Source of the DNA: Symbiodinium natans | Taxonomy: Eukaryota; Sar; Dinophyceae; Suessiales; Symbiodiniaceae | Reading direction: 5' to 3' | Length of the DNA stretch: 64,000 nucleotides | Assembly (NCBI GenBank): GCA_905221605.1 | Contig: CAJNDS010002142.1 | Span: 113,501 to 177,500, forward strand | Shown here: piece by piece, positions 8,513 to 18,348 of the stretch | Layout of the letters: each line of letters begins with the position of its first letter | Position numbering within the stretch: the stretch's first letter is position 1 | Translations under genes and position numbers: made by a program | The notes under the pieces: model-generated | The model's input: the letters and a program-made list of their open reading frames with translations, nothing else | Database searches by the model: none | What the model was told of the DNA's origin: nothing

Positions 8513-9063
8513 ACTGAAGGGACTGGTTTAAAAGGAAATTTGTTGAGTCAAAGGATCGTTTAAAGGGAAAAATCGCGGCTCCGTGACTTGAGTTGCTAAT
8601 AGGTGGGGGGGGGTTGAACGCAGCCAGGGAATCTATGAATATGGGGCAAATTGCGTCACCTGAAACCTGAAAAATGATCATAATCATTGAGCTTCAACCA
8701 TCACAGCTCATCCACTTCTTCCATGATGGAAAAAACTAAAGAAGGTGCGTGCCAATCCCTCAACCCTTTCTGCATGAAGCCTGACAACCCGGGAGCCGCG
8801 AGATGAATCTAGGGTTTAGGGTTTAGGGTTTAGGGTTTAGGGCTTCGGATTCAGGAGTTCAAGGTTTCGTTTGCTGGGCCCCTATTGTTGTTAACACCTC
8901 CCTAAACCCTGAAACCCAACATCCGAAAACCCAAAACCCTAAACCCTGCAACCCTGAGCCCTAAAACCCTAAAACTTCAAACCCTACTTAAGACCTGGAA
9001 CCCTTCAACCTTAACACCTTAAACCCTATAAGTCCTAAAACAAACTAAGACCCCAAACCATCA

Positions 9064-9156
9064 AACCAGGTTCCCTATGAGGCACTTGTAACCCTAAACC
9101 TTAAACCCTAAATGGTAGCCTTTATATTCCTAGGTTCCTCCTGGGTCTAGACGAGT
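9064..9156. mobile_element. M4-like element with internal heptamers
   Basis: Resembles the 3967 element (GGTTCCCTATGAGGC ... CCTAGGTTCCTCCTGGGTC), but the middle is replaced by CCCTAAA-like repeats. Confidence 0.4.
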
Positions 9157-9619
9157 GAGGGCTCAGAGTTAAGATGGCCAGGTCCATGCCCAGGACCTCT
9201 CTATGGGTTTCGGGTTTCGGGTTTAGGGTTTAGGTAGGGTTTGAGGATTTCGGGTTTAGGGTATAGGGTTTCGACGCTGTAAGAGTGGGCTTGGTTTGAG
9301 AGCTTTGGGTAGGTGATGGGGCTGTAAGTGGGTCATGGTGGTCAACATGGCGTTATGAGGATACTTCTGAGGCCTTAAACCCGAAACCTTACAAGCCTAC
9401 AATCCTACACAACCCTATGGCCCTATAAGTCTATGACTAGGCAGCCGTGCAACCCTACAAGTCCTTCAACCTTAAGTGACCATATAAACCTGATACACCC
9501 GCCCCGATAAGCCCTCTAAAGCGCCATGCATCCTCTAAACGCCCTATAAACCCTCCAGACTTTAGACCGTAAACCCCTTAAACCCTAAACCCTAAACCCT
9601 AAACCCTTGCTCGACCAAG

Positions 9620-9703
9620 GTCTTCTCGAAGCTCGAAGAAATGAAGTGGCCGAACCCTGATTGGCTGGCCCGGCGCATCCTCAAGGCGCGCCATAGAACA
9701 CAG
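9620..9703 (+). CDS. Exon bracketed by CCCTAAA and TTTAGGG
   Basis: 28 codons in phase 0/0 (VFSKLEEMKWPNPDWLARRI ... KARHRTQ), acceptor CCAAG|G and donor CAG|GTACTG. The CCCTAAA run ends 11 nt before it and TTTAGGG begins about 20 nt after. The composition is strongly protein-like; no family is recognised. Confidence 0.6.
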
Positions 9704-9861
9704 GTACTGCGTGGAAGCTCTTTAGGGTTTTAGGGTTTAGGGTTTAGGGTTTAGGGTTTAGGGTTAGTCTACTTAGCATCCCCTGTTATAATCCCTATAG
9801 CCCAACTGACTAACCCCTGCTTAGGAAGTGCAAAGGGCTGCAAAGTACCCCTTAATGCTCT

Positions 9862-9958
9862 GGTTCATGGGTAGTAAGTAGGGCTATAATTAGGGTAGCT
9901 ATATACTTATGGCCTTATTTAGGGTACTTACAGCCCTACTTAGAATTGCCCTGAACCT
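9862..9958. mobile_element. Element of family M3
   Basis: Left end GGTTCATGGGTAG, right end GCCCTGAACC, and internal AAGTAGGG/CCCTACTT complementarity. See the 43520 copy for the best-preserved ends. Confidence 0.5.
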
Positions 9959-10281
9959 TACAAGCCTTACAGTAGGGTTTAAGCTTCTGTAGGGGTTAGG
10001 GTTGAGGGTTCAATGGAGGAATAGGGCTTAGGGTTTAGGATTCAGGGCTTATGGTTCCCAAACTGTAGTTCCCGATTTTTTGGGACCTGATGCTCCCAAT
10101 CGTACACCCCCCCCCTCCCCCCCCCCCTCCCGCCCCCCCTCCCCCTCCCCCTCCCCCAAACAAAAAAAAAACACAACTGTTGGCCAGGTAGGGGCTTAGG
10201 GTTTAGGGTGGCGGGTTTAGGGTGATGCAAAAAGTAATTTCCACCCAGCAGTTTGATCCAATAATTGGCAGAGTCTTATAG

Positions 10282-10345
10282 GAGACTACTACTGCAGCTC
10301 ACCCCGCGCTCCGAAGCGTGTGTGCAAGCTGTCTTGCAATCTAGA
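10282..10345 (+). CDS. Candidate exon with GTGAGT donor
   Basis: Encodes RLLLQLTPRSEACVQAVLQS and ends at AGA|GTGAGT, one of the few donors in the window with the full metazoan-like consensus. The acceptor is probably TTATAG|G. Confidence 0.4.
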
Positions 10346-10589
10346 GTGAGTGAGTCAGTCTGCGTGCGAACGGGCGTGTGCGATTTTGTGGATGGGAGAT
10401 TCACCGCAGTGCCAGCACAGTCGAAGCCCAAACCTTACATGAACCCTAAACCCCCATCCCTTGCTTTGAGGTTCAGGGTACTTATAGCCCTAATTTTCTG
10501 AAGCAGGGTTTACATTACTGCTATCGGTGAGTGCATATAAGGTTCCTTTAATATTGGTGAGTGTATATATTGGCTGTCCTGTTGAGGAT

Positions 10590-10714
10590 ACAAGAAATAT
10601 TTAAACCCTACTTCATATCTGTACTTATTACTCGTAAGCCCCCTACGTCCCCTAAGTAGGTTGTAAGTAGACTTATATCTGTGGTTATAAGTACCCATGA
10701 ACCTCCAAGTACGT
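10590..10714. mobile_element. Element of family M3, partly decayed
   Basis: The right end is intact (TACCCATGAACCTCCAAGTA). The left end is diverged. Confidence 0.45.
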
Positions 10715-11093
10715 GATGCAAAGCAAAGCTCAGCTTGTTTATGGTGCTATTAACCCCACACTGCCTGACAGTACCTAGACTTGTACAGACCCCCAGTGGC
10801 AGTTCCTTGTTTTTTTCCACCTATTATATATACATATATATATATATGTATATATTACATTTTGGGGAGTGGGAGGTTCCTAGTTGAACTAAGTATTCTG
10901 CTATCCATAAACTTAGACAAGGTCAGGTATCCCCAAAACGGAACACAACAAACTACGATTGGAGGTCTAGGTCAGTGCCCCCCCGACTGCCTATCATTTT
11001 TCGACTGCACGGGGAACACTGTATGCCCCATCATTTGTAGGGCTGTGGGGTTTGGAGTAACGGGCTCTCCATTTGGTGATCTGAGCCCCGCAG

Positions 11094-11123
11094 ATCGTGG
11101 ATGAGCGCGAGGCCGAGTACGAG
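11094..11123 (+). CDS. Candidate acidic exon, GC donor
   Basis: IVDEREAEYE follows the acceptor GAGCCCCGCAG and precedes GAG|GCCGGC. Acidic and Tyr-containing like the b/B exons further right, but too short to prove homology. Confidence 0.35.
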
Positions 11124-11194
11124 GCCGGCCCCCCACAGTATGGGCCTTGGGTTGTATAGGCTTAAGGGGTCAGTAGCTAGGGTAATTACCCAAA

Positions 11195-11370
11195 CAGGGG
11201 ACCAGAATTCATATAGGGATCCTTAGTATGATCTAAGGGTCTATTCCTTAATTATTCTAAGAAGAATTCAACATATCCCAAACCCGTACCCCTTAATCAC
11301 ACCCCCTAAATTTCTCTTAAGGGTATGCCCAAGGGGTATGTTGAGTCGTTTTTTAGAATTCTAAGGGGCC
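11195..11370. mobile_element. Palindromic element, unclassified
   Basis: GAATTCAACATATCCC (left) pairs with GGGGTATGTTGAGTCG (right) and the outer AATTATTCTAAGA-like arms also pair. A single copy. Confidence 0.4.
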
Positions 11371-11634
11371 CTAAACCCTAAAACCTTAAACCCTAAACCC
11401 TAAACCCTAAACCAAGGGGTTGAGGGTGTAGGGTTTAAGGGTGGTATCGGGCTCTCTGGGGACCCTAAGCCCCGTTGCAGGGCTAAAGCTGCTGCCCCTC
11501 CAGCTGTTGGGGATTAGGGTTTAGGATTTAGTGTTTAGGTTTAGGGTTTAGTGTTTAGGGTTTAGCATTTAGGGTTTTGCGTTTAGGGTTTAGGGTTTAG
11601 GGTGTAGTGACCCGAAACCCTGAACCCCGGAGAG

Positions 11635-11688
11635 AGCCTTCGGTACTTGATGCAATGTCTAAGCTGAAGATGACCTTGCTTCGACCAG
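11635..11688 (+). CDS. Candidate exon with GTGAGC donor
   Basis: The frame PSVLDAMSKLKMTLLRP ends at CCAG|GTGAGC. The element at 11715 lies 26 nt inside the following intron. Confidence 0.45.
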
Positions 11689-11714
11689 GTGAGCTTGGGC
11701 CTGTCACTAAAAGT

Positions 11715-11827
11715 CTTGGTAGCCCAGTGGTACCCTTTACCCCCTTTTTTTGGTTATGGGTTCCCTTTAAAATAACCAAACCCCAAAAAGGGTGCCCTTA
11801 GTATAATATGTTTACTGGGCTACCAAG
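11715..11827. mobile_element. Element of family M1
   Basis: Ends CTTGGTAGCCCAGTGG and TACTGGGCTACCAAG; 113 bp. The flanks AAAGT (11710-11714) and AAGGT (11828-11832) match at 4 of 5 positions, consistent with an older 5-bp target duplication. Confidence 0.7.
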
Positions 11828-12227
11828 AAGGTCAAGCCTACCGCACTTTTCGCTTGCAAACGACATTGCAGTGCAAGCGTCACGAATTCAACAGAGGACG
11901 GCCGAAAAATCACGGGGCCTACTTGGACTATACCCCTGCAAGAATTCCTCTGTATCGACCATAAGGCCTGTCAGGGTTAGAGTTTAGGGTTTGAATGGGG
12001 TTTATAGGGTTTGGGGTTTATGGCGGGCCAAGCCGCGGGCGCCTTACAAACGACGCCAACCCCGTAACCAGTCTCCGGCTGAAACAGCCAGAATAGAAGC
12101 CCTCAACCCCAAGCCCTCTGGGGTTTAGGGTTTTGGGTTTAGGGTGTACGTAGGGCAGGCCCTAAACCCCAAGCCCTTTTGAGGTTTAGGGTTTAGGCTT
12201 TAGGGCTTTCGGGGCCCTACACCCTAA

Positions 12228-12302
12228 AAACTAAACCCTAAACCCTAAACCCTAAGCCCTAAACCCTAAACCCTAAACCCTAAACCCTAAACCCTAAACC
12301 CT
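12228..12302. repeat. CCCTAAA array
   Basis: About 10 heptamers immediately upstream of the exon at 12322. Confidence 0.9.
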
Positions 12303-12321
12303 ACGCCCCGAACGCAACAAG

Positions 12322-12405
12322 TCGACCTGCTCAGAGGCACGGCAGCCCCAGCACAGCCGAGACATGAGCCCCCCGCCTTCCACGTCCTCCTCGCAGGATC
12401 CTCGG
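12322..12405 (+). CDS. Exon joining the 12623 terminal exon
   Basis: 28 codons in phase 0/0: STCSEARQPQHSRDMSPPPS then TSSSQDPR, with a CGG|GTGTGT donor. Ser/Pro-rich and likely disordered. CCCTAAA lies upstream and TTTAGGG downstream. Confidence 0.5.
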
Positions 12406-12622
12406 GTGTGTGGGCGGGAGGGGGGAGGGTTTAGGGTTTAGGGTTTAGGGTTTAGGGTTTAGGGTTTAGGATTTAGGATTTAGGGTTTAGGGTTTAGGGT
12501 TAGGGTTTAGGGACTAGGGAACCCAGAACCCTTAAAACCCCAAACCTTCAACACGCGGGAGAGCTCGAGGGCAGAGGGTTTGTGCTTGGAAGTTCATGGG
12601 GTACTTTCAATCTCCCTTGCAG
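12406..12622 (+). other. Intron containing a TTTAGGG array
   Basis: GTGTGT donor, 12 telomeric units (12427-12512), then CAATCTCCCTTGCAG. Both flanking exons are phase 0. Confidence 0.45.
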
Positions 12623-12718
12623 CTCAGAATGGCCGCTCTAGATGGCATGTCGATCGCCAGCCTTGATGCAGCACAGCTCTGGGTAGCAGAGATTGCAAGA
12701 AGGGGCATTTTCTTCTGA
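12623..12718 (+). CDS. Terminal exon, unknown protein
   Basis: 31 codons and a TGA: LRMAALDGMSIASLDAAQLW then VAEIARRGIFF. The acceptor has a good pyrimidine tract. It ends 620 nt before the PARP ORF, leaving room for separate transcripts. Confidence 0.55.
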   Translation, partial: LRMAALDGMSIASLDAAQLWVAEIARRGIFF

Positions 12719-12857
12719 GGCAAACATTTGCTAGGAGCCTCATGGAGTTGTCGTTTAACCGAGTTTAAACTGGGGAGGAGAATGTTTCCGACCCCAAAAC
12801 GCAAAGTCAGCGTCTGGAGCCGAAGGAGGCGGATTCTGCACCAACAGAGGACCCCTA

Positions 12858-12989
12858 AGGGTCCATGTACCTAAATAGGGAATACTTGGGTCTTAAAGCA
12901 CTTCCTATATAGGGATCTTGGGGTCTTAAAGTACTTCCTATATAGGGATTTTGGGGCCCAAGTTATATACTTGTAAGGGACATGGACCC
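12858..12989. mobile_element. Inverted-repeat element upstream of the PARP ORF
   Basis: Ends AGGGTCCATGTACCT and AAGGGACATGGACCC are complementary. The centre holds two copies of a 36-base unit around CTTAAAGCACTTCCTATA. Confidence 0.5.
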
Positions 12990-13337
12990 CTGGTGGACAT
13001 TGAGCGACTGTCAAAGTTATTGGCACGTTATTGTTGCATGGGATGGCCATCGCGGTGCAGAACGATAGGGGACACGTAGAAAACGATAACCCCAAAACAT
13101 CCAACGATCTGGCTGTTTTCATGTTTCGTGAAATATTAGTAGAGTGTGTCCTGCAGAGCGATACGGTACACGCAGAGAAGGAGAACCGCGAACTCCATGT
13201 CCTTCAGTCGAACAAGTAGTGTTGACTGTTGCAGGACAGTGCTACATACCTGCTGAGTGGACTCAGCCATCCGGAACTGTTTGGCTGACGGCTAGCTCGC
13301 TTCACACGGTAGCCAGTCTGCTTGCCCAACAAGCCTG

Positions 13338-14663
13338 ATGTGGCTGCCGCGTTCCAACAAGACTCCTGGAGCCTACAAGCTCTTGCCCATGCCCAAGGAG
13401 GGCTCCGTGGACCACCTGGGCCCCTACTCAATGGAGTTTGTGGATGACTTCACCGACATCATGCCAGGAGCACCACGCTGGGGCCCAGGTGAAGGATACT
13501 TCGATGTATCGGACTTGCCGGCAGAAGATTCCATGCTGTGGCAAAGCCGTACGCGGTTCGGCGGAATTGCGCAAGACTGGACAAATTATCCACCACATGT
13601 ACAGGCAACGTTGAATGCGGCCAAGATGAGCGGCAAGTCAACGGTTGAGATATGCTTCAATGCTTCTCTTTTCATAGTGGATTTGAAGCACATGAAGCAG
13701 TACAACGCAGCTGATGACACCAAGGTGAGAGATGTACGCCTCAGCGCGGCGCATCCAAAGAAGTGGCTTCTGATCTCTAAGAGCGAAGAAGGACATTGGA
13801 TCGTGCTGGACCAGGACAGTTGCAAAGAGATCGATGAAGGCCGTGGAAAGCGGCACCTCTGCCATGGCGCCGTCCTCTTTGAGATCTCGAGTTGCAGGGT
13901 GGGCAGGGTGTATGTGGACAAGGCCAGGCACCGGGCTTACCACTGCCTACACGCAGATGCATTCAGAGGCCTGCTTGCCTTGCCAATGTCGGTTTGGAAC
14001 CAGGTACAGCAAGGGCCGCAAGACATCTCCCTGCCATTTTCTTCTGAGTGGCACCAGCTCTTGTTCTGCCATTTTGAACAGACGAAGTTTGGCGGCAAGA
14101 GGGGCAGGCGCGTGCTGCACGAAGACATTGTTGTCGGTGAGATCACGGCCCATCTTCGAAAAAGGCTTTACTTGCAATTCTTGGAGAAAATCCAGAGTTG
14201 GGGCGGCCAGGTCCGCCTCCTGCTGTGCTTCCATGGAACAAAGGAGGCCAACCGAGCCGAAATCATCGAGAACAACTTTTCCATGAGCAAGATTGGCGCA
14301 GGCACCGGCAACCAAGGCTGGTTTGGCAAGGGCATCTACTTCGGACGACGTGCTTATACATCCTTGGGGTATAACGACGGGGCCGAACTGCTTTGCTGCC
14401 TTGTGGCAGTGAAAGATGTCTTCACCACACCTCCACCAGATAGCCATAAGAACAGCTACCACGGCAAGCCTTGCAAGGAGGGCTACGATGCACATTTGTC
14501 GCCCAGCGGCAAGGAGCTGGTCGTCTTCAATCCACGCCAGATTCTTCCCTGCTTCACCTTGCACCTGTCACGGGAAGTACACCTCTCAGGCCAGCAGGTT
14601 ATGTCTGTTGCCGCATCGAGTTACGGCAAGAGCTCGCGCAGCGACTATGGCCCTTCTTTGTAG
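13338..14663 (+). CDS. WWE and PARP-catalytic-domain ADP-ribosyltransferase
   Basis: An intronless 441-residue ORF. Residues about 60-135 look like a WWE domain (W81, Y84, then NASLFIVDLKHMKQYN and a RDVRL end), a fold known to bind poly- or iso-ADP-ribose. Residues 295-410 carry PARP catalytic motifs: HGT at 299-301, GWFGKGIYF at 327-335 and KELVVFNPRQILPCF from 392. His299, Tyr334 and Glu393 match the H-Y-E triad, which in known PARPs supports NAD-dependent ADP-ribosylation and possibly chain elongation. The protein would be soluble; no signal peptide or membrane segment is visible. An in-frame stop at 13293 precedes the first ATG at 13338. A 64-codon upstream frame (13144-13338) ends in a TGATG overlap with this start and could hide a frameshifted N-terminus. 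The absence of introns contrasts with its neighbours and suggests a retrocopy, though no spliced-leader relic was recognised upstream. Confidence 0.85.
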   Translation: MWLPRSNKTPGAYKLLPMPKEGSVDHLGPYSMEFVDDFTDIMPGAPRWGPGEGYFDVSDLPAEDSMLWQSRTRFGGIAQDWTNYPPHVQATLNAAKMSGKSTVEICFNASLFIVDLKHMKQYNAADDTKVRDVRLSAAHPKKWLLISKSEEGHWIVLDQDSCKEIDEGRGKRHLCHGAVLFEISSCRVGRVYVDKARHRAYHCLHADAFRGLLALPMSVWNQVQQGPQDISLPFSSEWHQLLFCHFEQTKFGGKRGRRVLHEDIVVGEITAHLRKRLYLQFLEKIQSWGGQVRLLLCFHGTKEANRAEIIENNFSMSKIGAGTGNQGWFGKGIYFGRRAYTSLGYNDGAELLCCLVAVKDVFTTPPPDSHKNSYHGKPCKEGYDAHLSPSGKELVVFNPRQILPCFTLHLSREVHLSGQQVMSVAASSYGKSSRSDYGPSL

Positions 14664-15241
14664 GACGAGGAGCAGATTCCCAGCCTCACAGCCAGGGATG
14701 CTCAAGATCAGAGCCAATTGTGACAACAACTCCGGCATGTGATGTACAAGTCTCATGGCGATTTTTTTTTAAGCAGAGTCCTACCTTCCAAGTCCTCCGT
14801 GCAAAAAGCTGTGCACACGCGTTGGCAGTTGATGAGCTGGATCTCAGCTCACGCCCTCAGTCCCCCTTCACTCCGAGGTTCGGGCGCTCGCACCTGATCA
14901 AGGCCAGGGGGGAGGGGGGTATTTTGGGCAAGGGGTTTAGGGGCTTAGGGGCTTAGGGGCTTAGGGGTTTAGGGGTTTAGGGTTGTAGGGTTTAGTGTAT
15001 TTTGAGCAAGAGGGGGTAGGGAGATTGTCGGATGCGGGTGGTAGGGTTAGAGTCCCAACTAAGGCTGTGGGGATTTCAGTGCTTCTCCAGGCGAGCTATA
15101 GGAAAGGGGATAAGATGAGTCGTCCCACGCTCTAGAGACGGATGTGCGGGTGTCATCTCTGCGCTTCGGGTTTTGGATTTTGATACCCTTCAGTCACCCT
15201 AAACACTCATAGGCGCTTCTGCGCGACCCTGAGCTGGAGAG
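14664..15241. other. 3' flank of the PARP ORF
   Basis: Mostly unremarkable. It has an A/T run near 14761 and G-rich heptamer variants (GGGGCTTA, GGGGTTTA) at 14930-14995. No further gene seen. Confidence 0.5.
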
Positions 15242-15283
15242 GCGACGTCCGAAACCGACCTCAGCACCGCGGTCCCCTCGGAG
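15242..15283 (+). CDS. Candidate 42-nt exon
   Basis: ATSETDLSTAVPSE in phase 0/0, with an AGAG|G acceptor and a GAG|GTGGGC donor. Confidence 0.4.
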
Positions 15284-15777
15284 GTGGGCAGAGTTAGGGG
15301 CTTATGTAGGTCTGAGTTTAGGGTGTGGGGGGGGGGGGGTTAGGGTTCTAGGCGTTTATGGTTTTTTTGGGGTTTTGGGTTTTTTAGGGTTTGGTTTACG
15401 GGGCTATAAAGGAGGTTTTGGGGTTTTGGGCGTTTGTAGGGCTCGGGGGGGGATGGGGTTTAGGGTTTTTGGGGGGCCTGAAAGCCCCCAAACTCAAGAC
15501 CCTAAACCCACTTCGGGGTTGTTAGGGTGGCTCCCTTTGCATCAAACATCTTGTTTCAAAAAGGGCACCCAAAAAGAAGGGGACCCGAATTTCGACGACA
15601 ACCTCCATAGATGTAACCTTGCCTCTCTGCCTAAACCCTAAGTTTTAATGGTGGGGTGGGATGGGGGTGATCCAAACCCTGCGCGCTTTTCGGGTCTCCT
15701 GTATCATAGAAAGTTTTCTTTAGTAAGAGCCCCTAAACCGAAGCCCTAAACCCAAAACCTTTAGCCCTAAGCCCTAA

Positions 15778-15916
15778 TTAAGCCCTAAACCCTAAACCCT
15801 AAACCCTAAACCCTAAACCCTAAACCCTAAACCCTAAACCCTAAACCCTAAACCCTAAACCCTAAACCCTAAACCTAAACCCTAAACCCTAAACCCTAAA
15901 CCCTAAACCCTAAACT
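15778..15916. repeat. CCCTAAA array, about 20 units
   Basis: One CCTAAA slip near 15870; otherwise perfect. Lies upstream of the exon at 15933. Confidence 0.95.
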
Positions 15917-15932
15917 CCAACCGATTCGGAAG

Positions 15933-16016
15933 CTCTGGCTCCCCAAGCGAACACAAGAGCAGGCTCCCGGCACCACCTGCGAGTCGGAGGCCTCTACCTT
16001 GGACTTTTGCTTGGAG
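15933..16016 (+). CDS. Exon bracketed by telomeric arrays
   Basis: 28 codons in phase 0/0 (LWLPKRTQEQAPGTTCESEA then STLDFCLE), acceptor CGGAAG and donor GAG|GTTCAG. A 20-unit CCCTAAA array ends 16 nt upstream and a 12-unit TTTAGGG array starts 10 nt downstream. Confidence 0.55.
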
Positions 16017-16025
16017 GTTCAGGGT

Positions 16026-16112
16026 TAGGGTTTAGGGTTTAGGGTTTAGGGTTTAGGGTTTAGGGTTTAGGGTTTAGGGTTTAGGGTTTAGGGTTTAGGG
16101 TTTAGGGTTTAG
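16026..16112. repeat. TTTAGGG array, about 12 units
   Basis: Perfect heptamers, followed directly by an M3-type element. Confidence 0.95.
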
Positions 16113-16113
16113 G

Positions 16114-16252
16114 GGGGTACTTACTAACCAATTATAACTGTACTTATAACTGTACTTATAAGCCCCTTAAGCGCCCTAATATGGTTAAAAGTTCAGTTAT
16201 AAGCACAGAGACAATGTATTTGGTTAGTAAGTGCCTTGAGCCGCCAAGTGAG
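16114..16252. mobile_element. Element of family M3, variant ends
   Basis: GGTACTTACTAACCAATTAT at the left pairs with TTGGTTAGTAAGTGCC at the right. Internal ACTTATAAC repeats. The 22848 copy has the same variant. Confidence 0.55.
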
Positions 16253-16589
16253 GTTGCAGGGGACCCTGAGAGATGATCCCTAAACCCTAAACCCTAAACC
16301 CTAAACCCTAAACCCTGAATAAGGGGGCTCCTCCCAGAAGCGCCTTCGGGGCTCAGGGTTTTGGGGTTTACGGGCCGAGGGGTTTAGGGCATGGGGTTTA
16401 GATTTTTTGGGGTTTGGGATTTTTGGGGTTTGGGGTTTGGGGTTTGCGGTGTCGGGAGTCGGGGTTCAGGGTTTGGGGTGTAGGGTTTTGGGGTTTGGGG
16501 TGTCGGGCGTCGGGGTTCAGGGTTTGGGGTGTAGGGTTTTGGGGTGTGGGGTTTAGGTTTGGGGTTCAGGGTTTAGTGGTTTACACATC

Positions 16590-16895
16590 GCTAGGCTTAA
16601 AGACGAAGAGATTGCCCAGGGCTGGGTGATAGAAGTGCCAGGAGGCGAGCCAGCCGCCAGGAAAAGATGGCCCAAGGGCATAGCCATCGGCAAACTCAAT
16701 GTCGTGCAGGCAGAGGGGAAGGACCCTCGCATGGTTCTGGACAACTCCGTCTGCAACGTCCCAAATGCACCGTGCCTGAGCGCGTCTGCCCACATCCGCA
16801 GACGTCCTAAGCAGAACCAGAACTCAAGGATGCCACCCGCACCGTGGAGTTGTGAAGGGGTGCGTTTTGCATGGCCTGCGTGGCGGAGTAATTGA
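16590..16895 (+). pseudogene. Reverse transcriptase fragment, frameshifted
   Basis: The frame DEEIAQGWVIEVPGGEPA ... GIAIGKLNVVQAEGKDPRM then VLDNSVCNV resembles the start of the RT domain of LTR/LINE-like elements common in dinoflagellates (a GKLGVV...PRLVLDSSV-type block). After CNV the homology appears to continue one frame over (KCTVPERVC), indicating a frameshift, and stops follow. Only about 100 codons remain, no RT active-site YxDD is seen, so it is a dead fragment. The homology is from memory of the family. Confidence 0.55.
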
Positions 16896-17104
16896 GTGGC
16901 CTTTTTCAATCTAAGGGGAGGGGCTTTGCCAGGGTCGCAAGGGCTTCATGGCGGCTGAAGAGATGGATAGAATTTTCGCCCTGCCGCAGTAGAGGGTCTA
17001 GCTAGATGGTGGCATCTCTACATCATGATCGATTTGGAGTCAGGGTTGCCTTCGGTTTGGTCTTTTGAGGTAGGTTTAAGCTTCAGGCTTTAGGGTTCGG
17101 GTTC

Positions 17105-17490
17105 AAGTGCTCAGACCCTAAACCCTAAACCCTAAACCAACCCAAAAAGCCCTAAAACCCTAAACCCCTAAAACCCTAAACCCATATTCCACCCTAAACC
17201 CCATCAACCCTAAACTCCTAAACCCCTACCCTAAATCCCTTAAACGCCTAAACCCCCAAACCCTAAAGCCCTAAACCCCCTTAAACCCCGTAAACCCCAA
17301 AACCCTGAGCCCTGAAAACCCGTCAACAACAAAAACCTTGAACAGCTTAAAACAACGTCACAAACAAAAGAAAGCAAAACCCCTAAAAGTCCCTAGACCC
17401 CAAACCCCAAACCCTAAAACCCTAAACCCTGAACCCCAAAGCCTAAACCCTAAACCCCAAACCCTAAACCCTAAGAAACCCCAAAACCCT
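17105..17490. repeat. Degenerate CCCTAAA-type field
   Basis: Mixed CCCTAAA, CCCCTAAA and CCCCAAA variants; no gene seen apart from the exon starting at 17500. Confidence 0.85.
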
Positions 17491-17499
17491 GGGAGCCAG

Positions 17500-17547
17500 G
17501 CCTGGGCTCCTCGCTTTGGCGGCTCAGAGGCTGGAGTTCATTTGTGG
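17500..17547 (+). CDS. Candidate exon
   Basis: AWAPRFGGSEAGVHLW after GGGAGCCAG, placed between a CCCTAAA field and a GGGTTTGG field. The 3' end is approximate. Confidence 0.35.
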
Positions 17548-17548
17548 G

Positions 17549-17945
17549 TTTGGGGTTTGAGGGTTTGAGGGTTTGGGGTTTAGGGTTTGAGGGTTTGAGG
17601 GTTTGAGGGTTTGGGGTTTGGGGTTTCGGGTTTGGGGTTTTGGGTTTAGGGTTTGGGGTTTCGGGTTTAGGGTTCAGGGTGTGGGGTTGAAGGGTTTAGG
17701 GTTGAGGGTTAGGGTTTAGGGGTTGAGGGTTTAGGGTTTGGGGTTGAGGCTTTGAGGGTTTAGGGTTTGGGGGTTGAGGGTTTGAGGTTTTGGTATTAGG
17801 GGTTGGGGTTGAGGGTTTGAGGGTTTCGGGTTTAGGGCTCGGGGTTTAGGGTTTGGGGTTGAGGGTTTGGGGTTGAGGGTTTAGGGTTTGGCGTTTAGGG
17901 TTTAGGGTTGCAGGGTTGAAGGGTTTGAGGGTTTGAGGGTTCAGG
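17549..17945. repeat. GGGTTTGAGG/GGGTTTGGGG variant field
   Basis: 400 bases of G-rich heptamer and octamer variants (GGGTTTGA, GGGTTTGG, GGGTTGA), locally homogenised and unlike the canonical arrays. Confidence 0.9.
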
Positions 17946-18240
17946 GTAACCCGAAATTGCAGCATGCTCAGCTGCTTCGCGCAAGCTCGGGGCTTGGGGT
18001 TTCAACCATCACGGTTGGACTTCGAAAACTCTGACGGCGAGAGGTTCGGGCTTGATGGTTCGTGGGTAACACAGGGGCCATAAAAACACCAAGATCATCC
18101 CCTTTCTACCAGTGCATTTTTCAACTATCACATCGACCACTGAATTGGGTTTATTGATGTTGGAGAAGGCCGCTCCAACAGGGGGGCCGGACCTGGCAAT
18201 TGTTTGCAGAGGCTTGCCACCCGACATGTGGGGGTTTAGA

Positions 18241-18348
18241 AATAAAGGGACCCCTAAAAGAGACCCCCAAATAGTAGGATTCCCTTATAAGAAGGACCCC
18301 AAGAATCGCCCAAGAAGGTACCCCGAAGTTCGGAAACCCCCCATATTC
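18241..18348. mobile_element. Dispersed repeat, family M12 (forward copy)
   Basis: Contains AAGGGACCCC, GTAGGATTCCCTTATA, GGACCCCAAGAA and GAAGGTACCCC in order. The segment at 20545-20640 holds the same blocks on the opposite strand; 500-566 is a partial third copy. Confidence 0.55.

Noticed and set aside
8121-8687. 188-codon minus-strand ORF
   Set aside because: Its core is poly-Gly from the C-rich tract, and its other part is antisense to a more natural + strand frame.
12980-13337. Dinoflagellate spliced-leader relic upstream of the PARP ORF
   Set aside because: No stretch resembling the leader as I know it was found by eye; absence does not rule out an eroded relic.
13586-14564. Minus-strand and alternate-frame ORFs of 101-205 codons under the PARP ORF
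   Set aside because: They are shadows of the coding frame; only the 441-codon + frame has recognisable motifs.
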